Of a stretch of DNA of 64,000 nt, positions 1-6,237 are shown one piece after another. Below the pieces are notes generated by a model. That model was not told the DNA's origin and did no database searches. It worked only from the letters and a program-made list of their open reading frames with translations. Both the position numbers and the translations under genes were made by a program. Source of the DNA: Natronococcus occultus SP4 (GTDB lineage: Archaea > Halobacteriota > Halobacteria > Halobacteriales > Natrialbaceae); the NCBI RefSeq assembly GCF_000328685.1, contig NC_019974.1, positions 1,541,001 to 1,605,000 on the forward strand, read 5' to 3'. Every line of letters starts with the position of its first letter. The first letter of the stretch is position 1.

Positions 1-637
1 CCTCCTCGGCGACGTTGAGCTCGGACGTGACCAGTGCCCGGTAGGCACGGCGCAGGCGCTCGGAGAGCGCCTGGTGGGAGATATCGAGCTCTTCGGAGAG
101 CTCCTGCATCGAGACCTCTCGGGGGATCTCGAAGTAGCCGTGGTCGATCGCCGCAACCAGCGTCTCGTACTGGCGCTGGGTGAGGCCACACTGGGAGTGG
201 TTCTCCTCGGCGACGTCGAACAGCCGGACGATCGTCGGCGTGACGTCGTGGTCGACGAGTCGCTCGTACAGCGAGCTGACGTCCTCGCGCTCGAGGACGC
301 GGACACTCAGGAGCCAGGAGCCACCGGCGGCCGACGCGCTGAGGACGGTGCCGTTCTCCTCGAGGACGAGCTCGAAGGGGTCGACGGTCTCGGGATCGAA
401 CTCGACGTCGTACAGCCAGCGGTCGTCGTCGCTGCTGATCAGCGCGTAGTCGTCGACTGCGGTCGCCTCCGAGAGCGCGGCTTCGATCTCGTCCTGCGAG
501 GCGCCCGACAGCCACAGTCCGTGGCCGCTCGAGGTGATAACTTGCTCCACCTCGCAGGTCAGCGACGGAACGGCGTCGAACAGCTCGCCCAGCCCGGTTT
601 CCTCGCCCGGAATCTCGAGGTCCGCGATCGATGTCAT
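1..637 (-). CDS. HTH_10 (Bat-type) transcriptional regulator, 3' end beyond window
   Basis: The minus-strand reading frame starts at an ATG at 637 and is open to position 1, so the C-terminus is cut off by the window edge. The roughly 212 visible residues have the two-part layout of haloarchaeal bacterio-opsin-activator-like regulators. About 150 residues form an N-terminal sensing region (ending near SSLYERLVDHDVTP). An HTH_10 domain follows, with the family signature LTQRQYETLVAAIDHGYFEIPR and SMQELSEELDISHQALSERLRRA. Such proteins bind DNA in the cytoplasm; their ligands are mostly unknown. It lies 120 nt downstream of the tungstate/molybdate permease on the same strand, so co-transcription and a role in that regulon are possible but inferred only from position. 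Confidence 0.9.
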   Translation of the reverse strand, partial: MTSIADLEIPGEETGLGELFDAVPSLTCEVEQVITSSGHGLWLSGASQDEIEAALSEATAVDDYALISSDDDRWLYDVEFDPETVDPFELVLEENGTVLSASAAGGSWLLSVRVLEREDVSSLYERLVDHDVTPTIVRLFDVAEENHSQCGLTQRQYETLVAAIDHGYFEIPREVSMQELSEELDISHQALSERLRRAYRALVTSELNVAEE

Positions 638-757
638 ACTTCCCGATACTGGAGGAATCACAATAACCGCACTTCCAAACTTATCAGCACCCGCATTGGT
701 GAATTTCAACAGTTCTTTTCTTTCAAATCAGATGATTGGATCGGTACGGAACGGGCC

Positions 758-1636
758 TCAGAACCGGTTCGGTGAGCCGACGACGAACTGGACAAACCCG
801 ACGACGACGAGCGTGATCGCAAGCAGTGCCAGCGCGATCGGGATCACCGCCTCGAGGCCGTGAGAGATGTACGAGACCCAGATCCGGGTCGGGATCGTTC
901 GCGGGTTGTACGCGACCATCATCGTCGCGCCGAACTCGCCGATCGCCCGGACGAACGTGAGGACGATCCCCGCGGCGATGGCGTTCCGGGCCAGCGGGAG
1001 CGAGACCAGCCGCGCGCTCTCGAGAGGGGTTCGGCCCAGCGTGCGCGCGGCCTCCTCGAGACGCGGGTCGACGGCGTCGAAGCCCGAACGGGCGGTCACG
1101 ACGAGAAACGGCGCGGCGACGAACGTCTGAGCGAGGACGATCCCCGCGTAGCTATCTGTCAGCGGGACGCCGACGGCGGCCGCGGCGGCGCCGATCGGGG
1201 TGTACCTGCCGACGAGGGTCAACAACATCGCGCCGCCGACCACCGGCGGGATCACCAGCGGCAGGAGGACGGCAGCCTCGACGAGGCGCTTGCCGGGAAA
1301 CGAGCCTCGCGAGAGCACGTACGCCAGCGGGACTCCAAGGACGGTCGCGATCGCCGTCGAGATCGGCGCGGTCAGCAGCGAGGCGGCGATCGCCTCCTGC
1401 ACCGCGGGGTCGGCCAGCGCGGCCGAGACGTCGACGGACCGAACCTGGGCGAGAAATGCCACGAACGGAACGACGAGATACACGAGCAACACCGCACCGA
1501 CCAGTGCGGGGATGCCAACCCCCCTGGTGAGCCGATCGAGCCCTCGGCCGACCGACGCCCACCCCGGATCGGTCGTTCCGTCGTCGTCGGAGCCGGCCCG
1601 TCCCGTGGGACTCGCGGTGACGTCGTCGGCGCTCAC
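758..1636 (-). CDS. wtpB: Tungstate/molybdate ABC transporter permease
   Basis: This 292-residue integral membrane protein belongs to the ModB/WtpB/CysT permease family. A hydrophilic N-terminus of about 35 residues is followed by about six membrane segments. The cytoplasmic EAA loop, which docks the ATPase, is visible as EAARTLGRTPLESARLVSLPLARNAI, with the conserved G about nine residues after the alanine pair; FGATMMVAYNPRTIPTRIW is also characteristic of molybdate/tungstate permeases. Its ATG overlaps the stop of the binding-protein gene by 4 nt, so the two are translationally coupled. No ATP-binding subunit follows it; the next gene is an HTH_10 regulator. Whether the substrate is tungstate or molybdate cannot be told from sequence; the adjacent MobB fits either metal. 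Confidence 0.88.
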   Translation of the reverse strand: MSADDVTASPTGRAGSDDDGTTDPGWASVGRGLDRLTRGVGIPALVGAVLLVYLVVPFVAFLAQVRSVDVSAALADPAVQEAIAASLLTAPISTAIATVLGVPLAYVLSRGSFPGKRLVEAAVLLPLVIPPVVGGAMLLTLVGRYTPIGAAAAAVGVPLTDSYAGIVLAQTFVAAPFLVVTARSGFDAVDPRLEEAARTLGRTPLESARLVSLPLARNAIAAGIVLTFVRAIGEFGATMMVAYNPRTIPTRIWVSYISHGLEAVIPIALALLAITLVVVGFVQFVVGSPNRF

Positions 1637-2565
1637 GGCTCGATTCCCTCCGGCAGTTCGCCGTGTGCCCGCGGGAGCGACTCCCCTCGCCGGAGTCCCT
1701 GCTCCTCGAGCAGCGTCCGGTTCTCGAGGAGAAACGAGAGGAACTGCTGGCCGACCTCGGCGCGGTCGGCATCGCGTCGCACCGTCGCGTTGTACACCGT
1801 CGGCGACCCCTTCGTCTCGTACCCCTCGTCGGTGGTGTAGCTCGCCTCGGCGTACCGGTCGGCGTACTCCGGGGTCCCAAAGTTGTAGGCGTCGGGCAGC
1901 TCGAGGAAGGGGACGTCGTGGTCGACGGCCATATTCCGGTACGCGACCGCGCAGGCCCGGTTTCCGGCCTCGATTCCCGACAGCAGCTGTGGCTCGTTGG
2001 GCTCATGGTAGGCCCGCTCGACCATCGCGTCGCGAAACCCATCGAGGCCGTACTCGCGTTCGGCCAGCTCGAAGAGATGGACCGCCCGGTACCCCAGCGG
2101 ATCCAGGTCGGGATCGCTGATCGCGAGCTCCCCCTCGTCGGCGTCCTCGAGAACGTCGTACCACGGATCGCCGTCCTCGAGCCGCGCGCCCGGCTCGGTC
2201 TCGGGAGTGTAGGCGATCCCGACCTCGTTTGCCGCGAACTCGACGTCCCAGTCGGCGTGGTCGGGGTAGAGCCGATCCCGGAGCAGTTCGACGTCGGCGC
2301 TGATCACGACGTCGGGGTGTTTCGATCCGTCCTCGACCATCCGCATGACGGCGTTCGCGCCGTGGTACTCGCCCTCGTAGGCGATCCCGGTTTCCTCCTC
2401 GAAGGCCGGACCGACGTGGTCCTCGAGGACGACCGCCAGGCTCCCCGCCGAGAGGATCTGCACCCGGTCGTCACTGCCGAGACAGCCCGCCCCGAGCCCG
2501 AGCCCGCCGATCGCGGCCACCACCGCCCGCCGGCTCGCGGTCGATCGATCGTCGTCTCCGCGCAT
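1633..2565 (-). CDS. wtpA: Tungstate/molybdate-binding lipoprotein of ABC transporter
   Basis: This 310-residue extracytoplasmic solute-binding protein starts with an Arg-containing twin-arginine-like segment (TASRRAVVAAIGG) and a lipobox at LGAGCLG, so it is probably Tat-exported and lipid-anchored. The mature part opens with ILSAGSLAVVLEDHVGPAFEE and contains EYHGANAVMRMVEDG and DVVISADVELLRD, the oxyanion-binding signature of the WtpA/ModA group. It is expected to capture tungstate or molybdate outside the cell and pass it to the overlapping permease gene. The upstream intergenic region (2566-2651) holds an imperfect inverted repeat, ATAAC-N8-GTTAC at 2627-2644, that could be a regulator site; this is inference. 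Metal specificity is undetermined. Confidence 0.88.
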   Translation of the reverse strand: MRGDDDRSTASRRAVVAAIGGLGLGAGCLGSDDRVQILSAGSLAVVLEDHVGPAFEEETGIAYEGEYHGANAVMRMVEDGSKHPDVVISADVELLRDRLYPDHADWDVEFAANEVGIAYTPETEPGARLEDGDPWYDVLEDADEGELAISDPDLDPLGYRAVHLFELAEREYGLDGFRDAMVERAYHEPNEPQLLSGIEAGNRACAVAYRNMAVDHDVPFLELPDAYNFGTPEYADRYAEASYTTDEGYETKGSPTVYNATVRRDADRAEVGQQFLSFLLENRTLLEEQGLRRGESLPRAHGELPEGIEP

Positions 2566-2651
2566 ACATCAGCCGTTCGCACCCTTGGCCCATTATCACT
2601 CGTTTCGATTCCAACACCGCGGGAAGATAACCAAATTCAGTTACGTTCCGG

Positions 2652-3164
2652 TCAGTCCCCGTCAGCCGATCGCTCCTCGAGCGGGTCGAGCGCCAGCACC
2701 GTCTCGACGAGCGTCGCGAGGTCGTCGCGTCCTCGGCCGACGACCTCGCCGCCGACTGCGTCGGGGTCACGATCCCCGACGAGGATCGTCGGCAACGGTG
2801 CCTCGGCAAACCCCTCGACGAGGACGACGTCGTAGCCGCGACGGTCGAGGCGCGTGAGCACCCGCGACAGCGCCCGGAGTTCGGAATCGGTGGTCTCGAA
2901 GTAGTCGGCGTCGGGCTCGCGGGGCGGCTCCTCCTTCCCGCGGGCGGTGATGTCGATGGTCAGCTCGGGCGTGACCCCGACGACCGTCTCGGCGCCCGCG
3001 GTGCGGTGGCGGTGGGTGTCCGCACCCGGCGTGTCGATCTCGATGTCGTGGTGAATCGACTTGACGGTCGCGACCCGTCCCGCCTCGGCCAGCCGGGGGA
3101 CGAGCTTCTCGACGAGGGTCGTCTTCCCCGAGTCGCTGGGGCCCGCGAGACAGACGGCTCTCAT
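2652..3164 (-). CDS. mobB: Molybdopterin-guanine dinucleotide biosynthesis adapter MobB
   Basis: This 170-residue P-loop protein has its Walker A at residues 8-17 (GPSDSGKTTL) right after the first beta-strand, followed by KSIHHDIEIDTPGADTHRHRTAGAETV, the motif typical of MobB, and a later VLVEGFAEAPLPTILV strand. MobB binds GTP and assists MobA in attaching GMP to molybdopterin for bis-MGD enzymes. Its length is normal for the family. It sits directly upstream of the tungstate/molybdate transporter on the same strand with an 86-nt gap, tying metal uptake to cofactor assembly. Its ATG at 3164 overlaps the stop of a 19-codon ORF (3161-3220), which may be a leader. Confidence 0.9.
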   Translation of the reverse strand: MRAVCLAGPSDSGKTTLVEKLVPRLAEAGRVATVKSIHHDIEIDTPGADTHRHRTAGAETVVGVTPELTIDITARGKEEPPREPDADYFETTDSELRALSRVLTRLDRRGYDVVLVEGFAEAPLPTILVGDRDPDAVGGEVVGRGRDDLATLVETVLALDPLEERSADGD

Positions 3165-3220
3165 GGGTTGGGTGGGACGTCCTCGGGGGCGATCGGATCA
3201 CGGTCGCGCACGTCGTGCAT
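3161..3220 (-). CDS. Possible 19-aa leader ORF upstream of mobB
   Basis: On the minus strand an ATG at 3220 opens a 19-codon frame (MHDVRDRDPIAPEDVPPNP) whose TGA overlaps the mobB ATG as ATGA, the usual coupling arrangement in this genome. A weak TATA-like CTATTG lies about 25 nt before the ATG, which would suit leaderless transcription from this codon. It is too short for homology to say anything, so it may be a leader peptide, a conserved micro-protein or chance. Confidence 0.25.
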   Translation of the reverse strand: MHDVRDRDPIAPEDVPPNP

Positions 3221-3287
3221 ACGTGGAAGTGGGCGACGTTCGCCAATAGCCGTTGGGATTTGACGGTCCGAAATCCGATTCGTCGTA

Positions 3288-3731
3288 CTACGGCTCCCAG
3301 AAGGCGCGCTGGCGAGCTTCGATTTCCGAGAGCGCCATCGAGAGGACGTCCCGCCAGTCTTCCGGGTGCGACGTATCGTCACCAGGTGTCGGGGCGTCAG
3401 GCCCTGGATGGACGTGGTCACGACTGTTGTGATTGGATGGATGTCTGTCCCATCGATGGTCGAACTCGGTAGCGTCGTGCTCTTCGTGGTAGTGAAGCGA
3501 GAAATCCCCGTTCTCGAACCAGACTACCTCCAAGCAAGCGACGTGAATCCGCTCCGGATAGAACCGCCGATCGTATACGCAGACCAACCGCTCGGGGGCA
3601 AACGCCGGCTGACCATCGAGTCGTTCAAAACGATCGCTAGCGGCAAATCGCTCCCGGATCGCGTCGAGCCGATCAAAATCGATCGGTGCGCCGCTACACC
3701 CGTCGGCCGACCGTTCGTCCTCGTCGGTCAT
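3288..3731 (-). CDS. TumE-like (DUF6516-like) putative toxin partner
   Basis: This 147-residue acidic protein resembles the haloarchaeal family that travels with DUF7342 winged-helix genes. The centre reads as alternating strands (RLVCVYDRRFYPERIHVACLEVVWFENGDFSLHYHEE), then a His/Arg-rich FDHRWDRHPSN and RDHVHPGPDAPTPG, then a C-terminal helix ending in AFWEP. The HRWDxHP...HxHPG arrangement recalls TumE/DUF6516 toxins; that relation is my inference from motif order. Its ATG overlaps the end of the upstream helix-turn-helix gene by 4 nt, as expected for a toxin behind its antitoxin. Toxicity is unproven, and the partner gene is damaged at its 5' end. Confidence 0.6.
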   Translation of the reverse strand: MTDEDERSADGCSGAPIDFDRLDAIRERFAASDRFERLDGQPAFAPERLVCVYDRRFYPERIHVACLEVVWFENGDFSLHYHEEHDATEFDHRWDRHPSNHNSRDHVHPGPDAPTPGDDTSHPEDWRDVLSMALSEIEARQRAFWEP

Positions 3732-4216
3732 ACTGCGGACTGGAGATCAGCGCTGTCACCGGTGGCGAGTGCCCGTTCTAGAAGCATCACCCGACGACGG
3801 GCCGTTCGCCACGCGGAAAGTTGTTCCCAGACGGCTTCGATGGATCGGTCGGTTTCTTCGGCATACTGTGCTATCGAGACGGCGTCGGGGGACGTGGCGT
3901 CGAATTCTCCCTCGAAGGTCTCCGTCCGCTCTACTTCTGACTCCAGCAGATCCAGGAGGGCCTTAGTAGTGTACTCCTTCCGAAGCGTCTGAACGCGACG
4001 CCAATTTAGATATTCCTGGTTACGTTCGTAGGTAGCTGGTGATTCCGTAACCTGCGTTACGATCCCCATCTGCTCGAACCAGTCCAAGTACTCGCGTGCA
4101 GCATCGACACCGTGACCCGCAAGTTCGGCTACGTCGCTCGCCGTCGCCGGCTCGTCGAGTGCGAGGACCGTATCGAAGAAATCGTCTCGCGTCGTGGTTT
4201 CCGAGCCAGGAGAGAC
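3728..4216 (-). CDS. DUF7342-type winged-helix protein, 5' end lost
   Basis: The minus-strand frame is open from just after an in-frame TGA at 4217-4219 down to the stop at 3728, about 162 codons, yet the first 40 or so codons contain no ATG, GTG or TTG. The only start-like codon, a TTG at 4087, would fall inside the winged helix. The codons upstream of it still encode recognisable family sequence (DDFFDTVLALDEPATASDVAELAG, then YLDWFEQMGIV), so the coding frame once began further upstream and its beginning has been removed. The rest reads YERNQEYLNWRRVQTLRKEY and an Arg-rich C-terminal helix, typical of DUF7342 DNA-binding proteins paired with TumE-like partners. It may still be made as a short form from the TTG, or be a remnant. 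Confidence 0.6.
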   Translation of the reverse strand, partial: VSPGSETTTRDDFFDTVLALDEPATASDVAELAGHGVDAAREYLDWFEQMGIVTQVTESPATYERNQEYLNWRRVQTLRKEYTTKALLDLLESEVERTETFEGEFDATSPDAVSIAQYAEETDRSIEAVWEQLSAWRTARRRVMLLERALATGDSADLQSAV

Positions 4217-4787
4217 TCAATCTACGGGCCTAACGTTCCCCGAGTGTGTCGACGCAGACGGGAACGAAGGCTACGTCTATGCGTCAGTGACTCGCATCGA
4301 AGAGGTTGAGGAAGGAGTCGACGACGAAGAGTCTGAGGAAGACGACGAAGACGAAGACGTCGACGAGGAACCGGAGGAAGAACCGGACGAGGACGAAGCA
4401 GAAGACGATGTCGGCGAAGAGCCCGAGAAAGATGACGAAGACGTCGACGAAGAGCCGGAAGAGGACGATCATGACGACGAAGAAGACGACGTTGACGAAG
4501 AATCCGAAGACGACGTCGACGACGAGGACGATCACGACGATCGCGACGACAAACCAGAGGAAGACGAGAAGGAAGAAGACGTCGACGAGAAGGACGACCA
4601 CGAAGAGCGTGAGGTGGACGAGAAAGACAACGATGTCGCCGAGAAGGACGACGACTGTCCCGACGACGAAGCCGACGAGGCCGAGTCGAAGGACGAGAAG
4701 TCGAAGGACAAGAAGTCGGAGTCGAAAGACGACTACTGTCCCGAAGAAGAGCCAGAGCCGAAGCCTGAGCCCGAGGACGACTGCTAA
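4194..4787 (+). CDS. Acidic low-complexity ORF, probably a truncated gene remnant
   Basis: A 197-codon plus-strand frame begins with a GTG at 4194, inside the antisense end of the neighbouring DUF7342 frame, so this start is doubtful. Residues 10-37 look like the end of a folded domain (LTFPECVDADGNEGYVYASVTRIEEV). The remainder is almost pure Asp/Glu with Lys, closing with two Cys-containing stretches (DDYCPEEEPEP, EDDC). No signal peptide is visible. The simplest reading is a C-terminal fragment of a larger, perhaps surface, acidic protein whose 5' part was lost at the same point where the divergent DUF7342 gene was truncated. Expression is not supported by any visible promoter. Confidence 0.4.
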   Translation: MVSEPGETQSTGLTFPECVDADGNEGYVYASVTRIEEVEEGVDDEESEEDDEDEDVDEEPEEEPDEDEAEDDVGEEPEKDDEDVDEEPEEDDHDDEEDDVDEESEDDVDDEDDHDDRDDKPEEDEKEEDVDEKDDHEEREVDEKDNDVAEKDDDCPDDEADEAESKDEKSKDKKSESKDDYCPEEEPEPKPEPEDDC

Positions 4788-4987
4788 CGGGTAGCTACTC
4801 GTTCTCGAGTTTCCCGGGGACGTCTGAGTGGACCCAAATACACTATCCGATTTGTTTTTGCGGACCGAATTGCATTATAAACGGAGCTCTGTGGGACTGA
4901 AAAAAAGATTATTCAAACGCGTAGTTCGAATTAGTAGTAATATTTTGGGGAATGCTTTTGTAATACACCATTGTACTACTACACAGT
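4788..4987. promoter_or_regulatory. AT-rich intergenic region upstream of vapBC
   Basis: About 200 bp without a gene, much more AT-rich than the surroundings (for example AAAAAAAGATTATTCAAA and TAGTAGTAATATTTTG). TTTTGTAATAC at about 4957-4967 lies roughly 25 nt upstream of the antitoxin ATG at 4988 and is a plausible TATA/BRE element. Short GTA-rich repeats around 4930-4985 could hold autoregulatory sites, but no clear palindrome was found. Confidence 0.35.
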
Positions 4988-5215
4988 ATGACGGCAACAG
5001 TCTCAGCAAAAATTCCCGACGAGATGAAAAAGGACATCGAGGACGAGGATATCAACGTCAGCGAGGTCATCCGGAACGCCCTCGAGGAAGAGTTAGTCGA
5101 ACGTCGGCGTGAAAAGCTCCGCAGAGATGCATCGTCTCTTCGGGAGAAAGTCGGTGACGGAGTTGAAACCGAGGATATCGTCTCTGCTGTTCGCGAAACG
5201 CGGGAGGATCGATGA
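4988..5215 (+). CDS. vapB: VapB-type antitoxin (ribbon-helix-helix-like)
   Basis: This 75-residue protein has an N-terminal beta-strand and two-helix arrangement (TATVSAKIPDEMKKDIEDEDINVSEVIRNALEEEL) typical of CopG/RHH DNA-binding antitoxins. A charged C-terminal tail (KLRRDASSLREKVGDGVETEDIVSAVRETREDR) would wrap the partner toxin. It ends 3 nt before the GTG start of a PIN-domain gene, the standard VapBC order. The product should neutralise that nuclease and repress the operon from the AT-rich promoter upstream. The gene pair is more AT-rich than its neighbours, consistent with acquisition. Confidence 0.88.
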   Translation: MTATVSAKIPDEMKKDIEDEDINVSEVIRNALEEELVERRREKLRRDASSLREKVGDGVETEDIVSAVRETREDR

Positions 5216-5218
5216 GCT

Positions 5219-5641
5219 GTGTCGGACTCCTATTTGTTTGATGCGAGCTCCCTCGTCGATATCGTCCTCGGAACGGGAGGCGTGGACGTCGATATTGACG
5301 TCTTATTCGATGAGCACATCCTGGATTTGACGAAGTACGAAGCCGGGAACGCGGTATGGAAAAATGGTATTACTCATGATAATTTGAGTGACGATGAGAT
5401 CGCAGACGCAGTCGAGCTTATCGATGACCTCAAATACGAGCTCGAGATCGAGGAGGCTCCCGGGAACGGGCTCGAATGGACAATGCGTGTCGCTGAGCGC
5501 AACGGGTTGACATTTTATGACGCATCATATCTTGCTGCTGCGGAACTCAACGATCTCAAGCTGATCACCGAGGATGGGCCTCTCGAGGATGCAGCGAAGG
5601 AACAAGATATTCCTGTCGGGTCGATATCTGATCTGAAGTGA
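5219..5641 (+). CDS. vapC: PIN-domain toxin VapC
   Basis: This 140-residue PIN-fold ribonuclease has the acidic active-site residues in place: D8 (YLFDASSLV), E41 (KYEAGNAVWK), D101 (FYDASYLAAA) and D119 (ITEDGPL). The length is normal for VapC. VapC enzymes cut specific RNAs, often tRNA or rRNA, when released from VapB; the target cannot be predicted here. A GTG at 5219, 3 nt after the antitoxin stop, starts the frame and puts D8 at the usual distance from the N-terminus. The gene is downstream of, and clearly coupled to, vapB. Confidence 0.9.
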   Translation: MSDSYLFDASSLVDIVLGTGGVDVDIDVLFDEHILDLTKYEAGNAVWKNGITHDNLSDDEIADAVELIDDLKYELEIEEAPGNGLEWTMRVAERNGLTFYDASYLAAAELNDLKLITEDGPLEDAAKEQDIPVGSISDLK

Positions 5642-6017
5642 CCCTACCGTTCAGGAATTCTCAGAACCGCAAGAGGGTGGAGTCGGAAGTAGATGGTTGG
5701 TGGGTTTGACGGTCATTGGCCAGTTGCACGCTTACCTACGCTGCTTCAGAATCGGAAAGGTGGTACAAACGACAATCGGTTACTGAACATATTCTTCGTA
5801 TTCAACAGTCAATTCTTGTCGTCTCCCGAGGACTTCAACAGAACCTCTCATCCCACCCTTCCGCGATTAACATCACGTAATTACAACAGGATATTCTAAG
5901 CGGTCAATTCGCACGTGGAGTGTGCAGTCGATTCACGTAAATAAATCTCTAAAGAAGAGGGTTTCAACAGAGCCCTGCTGTCGAATAATACGACTCAAAA
6001 TCGTGAGGAGCAAAAGC
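5642..6017. other. Gene-free AT-rich stretch between vapC and tRNA-Lys
   Basis: About 375 bp with no convincing gene. A 68-codon open frame (5693-5899) has no family features or promoter. Two similar short sequences occur, CTTCAACAGAACC near 5835 and TTTCAACAGAGCC near 5968. They might be traces of insertion-sequence ends, but no transposase remnant was recognised. The stretch abuts the 3' end of tRNA-Lys, a common integration site. Confidence 0.4.
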
Positions 6018-6090
6018 GGGCCGGGCGCGATTTGAACACGCGACCGTCTGATTAAGAGTCAGACGCTCTGCCGGACTGAGCTACCGGCCC
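6018..6090 (-). tRNA. tRNA-Lys (anticodon CTT)
   Basis: Read on the minus strand, this 73-nt sequence folds as a full cloverleaf. The acceptor stem is GGGCCGG paired with the 3' CCGGCCC, the D-arm contains TAGCTCAGTCCGGCAGAGC, and the anticodon arm CTGAC-TCTTAAT-CAGA presents CTT. The T-arm contains GTTCAAATC. CCA is not encoded. It decodes AAG lysine codons. The 3' end faces the accessory region at 3288-6017, which is the orientation expected if mobile DNA once integrated at this gene, although no duplicated 3' end or integrase was found. Confidence 0.95.
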
Positions 6091-6237
6091 TGTACCTCCG
6101 ACTTTCGGACGCGGATAAATATACGTTTCCCTTGGTAGGCGCCGTGTGAGAGGTCTCCAAACGCTTTCGACGCGTGCGTGCGCTGACGTGCCACTCTTCG
6201 AGAACGTTAAGTAGGGTCGGTTCGACCTCACGGTCAC

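Noticed and set aside
3160-4300. Second attachment site matching the 3' end of tRNA-Lys
   Set aside because: No copy of the tRNA 3' sequence was seen at the left side of the accessory patch.
4284-4601. Hydrophobic minus-strand frame resembling a membrane protein
   Set aside because: It is the complement of Asp/Glu codons of the acidic frame (GAC/GAA read as GTC/TTC), so the Val/Phe richness is an artefact.
5693-5899. 68-codon open frame between vapC and tRNA-Lys
   Set aside because: No family resemblance, no promoter, unusual composition; treated as non-coding.
5830-5980. TTCAACAGA(A/G)CC-like pair as possible terminal repeats of an insertion sequence
   Set aside because: Same orientation rather than inverted, imperfect, and no transposase fragment between or around them.
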